Of a stretch of 12,678 nt of DNA, positions 11,409 to 12,678 are shown piece by piece (positions within the stretch are counted from its first letter, which is position 1; each line of letters starts with the position of its first letter). The notes beneath the pieces are model-generated. The model worked only from the letters and a program-made list of their open reading frames with translations. It searched no databases and had not been told where the DNA came from. Made by a program: the position numbers and the translations under genes. The stretch lies in contig NZ_CP048664.1 of the NCBI RefSeq assembly GCF_015218165.1, forward strand, positions 1 to 12,678. The letters are read 5' to 3'. Source of the stretch: Acinetobacter piscicola (GTDB taxonomy: Bacteria; Pseudomonadota; Gammaproteobacteria; Pseudomonadales; Moraxellaceae).

Positions 11409-12311
11409 TTAGGCCACCTGACCTAACGGATTAATCTTATCATAGTACATTGCTTCAAACTCAAAAGGCGATACATAACCCAGTGCGCTGTGTACACGTT
11501 CTTTATTGAACCAATCGACCCAGTTTAGTGTCGCAAGTTGTACATCTGCTAAACCTTGCCAATCTGCTTTTAAATATTCAATCACCTCTGTTTTGTATAA
11601 GCCATTCACCGTTTCAGCCAAAGCATTATCGTATGAATCACCCGTTGTACCGACTGATGCTCGTAAATTTGCTGCTTCTAAACGATTGGTATAGCGAATG
11701 GAAAGATATTGCACACCTCTGTCGGAATGATGAATCACGTTCTTTGGCATGCCTCGATCATGCAATGCTTGCTCCAGTGCATCAAGTACCATATCTGTAT
11801 TCATCCGTGTTGATACTTTCCATCCAACAATTGCTCGCGAGAACACATCAATAATAAATGCAGTGTAGACCCAGCCAGAATTGGTTTGAATATACGTAAA
11901 GTCACTGACCCATAATTGGTCAGGTCGATCAGCACTAAAATTCCGTTTCACTAAATCATCTGCTCGTTTTTGATCATCTCGGCTGCGGGTAGTTTGTTTG
12001 TTCTTACCACGCCAAACACCTTGTATATCTAGCTTCTGCATCAATCGAGCAACTGTACAACGTGCAATAACATAGCCTTCACGTTTCAATTTTTGCCAAA
12101 CTTTACGTACACCATATCGACCTAAACTTTCTTTCCAAATACGTTTGATTTGCTCTGCATGATGTAAATCATGCAGAGCACGTTTCGCTCGATGTTCTGG
12201 GTTATCAACGAGATCTAAAGCCCGATAATAGGTCGAAGCTGCAATCGGTAAAATTCTACAAATCGCTTCAACACCATATCGATCTTTATTGTTATGGATA
12301 AAATCCACCAT
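11409..12311 (-). CDS. IS3-family transposase OrfB (DDE integrase core)
   Basis: The OrfB protein is 300 residues from ATG 12311. It has the HTH_21 region typical of IS3 (DRYGVEAICRIL..STYYRA, then LGRYGVRKVWQKLKREGY). The catalytic core comprises D137 (WVSDFTY), D197 (HHSDRGVQY) and E233 (YDNALAETVNGLYKTEV), with 35 residues between the last two, the DD(35)E signature, followed by K240. The frame extends without stop upstream of its ATG to the T6 run at 12345-12350, so the active OrfAB fusion can form by a -1 slip. The ATG overlaps the TAA of orfA (TAATG). Full length and undamaged. Confidence 0.95.
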   Translation of the reverse strand: MVDFIHNNKDRYGVEAICRILPIAASTYYRALDLVDNPEHRAKRALHDLHHAEQIKRIWKESLGRYGVRKVWQKLKREGYVIARCTVARLMQKLDIQGVWRGKNKQTTRSRDDQKRADDLVKRNFSADRPDQLWVSDFTYIQTNSGWVYTAFIIDVFSRAIVGWKVSTRMNTDMVLDALEQALHDRGMPKNVIHHSDRGVQYLSIRYTNRLEAANLRASVGTTGDSYDNALAETVNGLYKTEVIEYLKADWQGLADVQLATLNWVDWFNKERVHSALGYVSPFEFEAMYYDKINPLGQVA

Positions 12312-12628
12312 TATTTGTGTGGGCGGTCGAGCTCCGCCTGGGCGAAAAAAGCGGCTGCTTTGCGTAGAATTTCATTGGCACGCTTTAATTCTTTAATTTC
12401 ACGTTCCATTTGCTTCATTTTTTCTTGGTCAGATATCTGTTGTACTTTGGCAGGATTTAGTTGATCCATATGCTTTAAATACCAAACACGCAATGTTTCA
12501 GGAGTACAACCGATTTTAGGAGCAATAGCTGTGATCGCAGCCCAATTCGATGGATAATCTTTTTCAGATTCAATCAATAGTTGAACCGCTCTTTCTCTGA
12601 TTTCAGGGGTATATTTTAATTTTGTCAT
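12311..12628 (-). CDS. IS3-family OrfA, helix-turn-helix protein
   Basis: This 105-residue HTH_Tnp_1-type protein binds the element's ends. The N-terminus is KYTPEIRERAVQLLIESEKD. The helix-turn-helix (AAITAIAPKIGCTPETLRVWYLKH) spans about residues 30-53, and a leucine-zipper-like helix (QEKMKQMEREIKELKRANEIL) spans about 68-88. It ends RKAAAFFAQAELDRPHK, the usual OrfA ending. The FF codons TTT TTC form the slip site: a -1 shift at 12345-12350 leads to FFRPGGARPPTQIMVDF and so to OrfB. Confidence 0.95.
   Translation of the reverse strand: MTKLKYTPEIRERAVQLLIESEKDYPSNWAAITAIAPKIGCTPETLRVWYLKHMDQLNPAKVQQISDQEKMKQMEREIKELKRANEILRKAAAFFAQAELDRPHK
12345..12350 (-). promoter_or_regulatory. Candidate -1 frameshift site (T6) in orfA/orfB
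   Basis: Six T on the minus strand precede CGCCC. OrfA reads TTT TTC GCC; after a -1 slip the frame reads TTT TTT CGC and is open to the orfB ATG. This agrees with programmed frameshifting in IS3-family elements. Confidence 0.6.
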
Positions 12629-12678
12629 CGGGATAGTCTCTCAGAATATTGACTCTCCGACAAACCCGGTACGGTTCA

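Larger units (their letters stand above)
11370..12678 (-). mobile_element. Complete IS3-family element (IS51-group-like), 1,309 bp
   Basis: Both ends are present: TGAACCGTACCAGGTTTGTC at 11370 and, reversed, TGAACCGTACCGGGTTTGTC from 12678. The first 25 bp differ only at one position. It encodes orfA and orfB on the minus strand with intact motifs and is probably active. It lies inside the IS1202-family transposase gene, four codons before the last catalytic residue. Similar elements are common in Acinetobacter, but I do not assign an ISfinder name. Confidence 0.93.

Noticed and set aside
11528..11854. + strand frames opposite the IS3-family orfB (also 11506-11694).
   Set aside because: Antisense to the DDE domain with all catalytic residues present.

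Overview
The window reads as one complete circular plasmid of 12,678 bp, most likely from Acinetobacter. The host call rests on several independent signs: five 28-bp pdif (XerC/XerD) sites of the type known from Acinetobacter plasmids, a Rep_3 initiator behind four tandem 22-bp iterons, an AT-rich base composition, and IS3-family and IS1202-family insertion sequences. Circularity is seen directly. An IS3-family element ends exactly at the last base. Positions 1-3 (TTT) repeat its 3-bp target duplication at 11367-11369. The two halves of an IS1202-family transposase at opposite ends of the window rejoin in frame across it, and the outer ends of that element are flanked by a matching 5-bp duplication (TTGTA).

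Layout: 1-836 is the 5' part of the IS1202-family element. pdif1 (842-869) follows. Module A (870-3097) carries an ABC/OLD-type ATPase followed by a small TOPRIM-like protein, which is a candidate defence pair, and divergently a short peptide ORF. pdif2 (3098-3125) has a broken IS1202-type terminus 5 bp from its XerC half. Module B (3126-4093) holds one coiled-coil ORF and about 500 bp without a convincing gene, bracketed by terminator-like hairpins. pdif3 (4094-4121) and pdif4 (4518-4545) enclose the very small module C, with a single YezG/DUF600-like gene.

The backbone (4546-9906) carries a zinc-ribbon-like protein, a MobA/MobL (MOBQ-type) relaxase, a hairpin-rich intergenic region that is the best oriT candidate, a divergent Mob-accessory-like protein, a 740-bp replication-control/origin region with GAGCG-type repeats and iterons, repB, an overlapping helix-turn-helix gene and a 47-residue membrane peptide. 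pdif5 (9907-9934) opens module E, with a protein that has a DnaJ-like CxCxG...CxxCxGTG cluster and two C2H2 zinc fingers. A sixth, damaged pdif-like half-site (10701-10717) abuts the right end of the IS1202-family element (10721-11369). The IS3-family element (11370-12678) is inserted inside that element.

Functionally, repB, its partner and the iterons should drive replication, and MobA with its divergent partner should allow mobilisation by a helper. Accessory genes sit in cassettes bounded by pdif sites of alternating orientation (C|D, D|C, C|D, D|C, C|D), the arrangement associated with XerC/D-mediated module exchange. IS1202-family elements have landed next to XerC halves at least twice.
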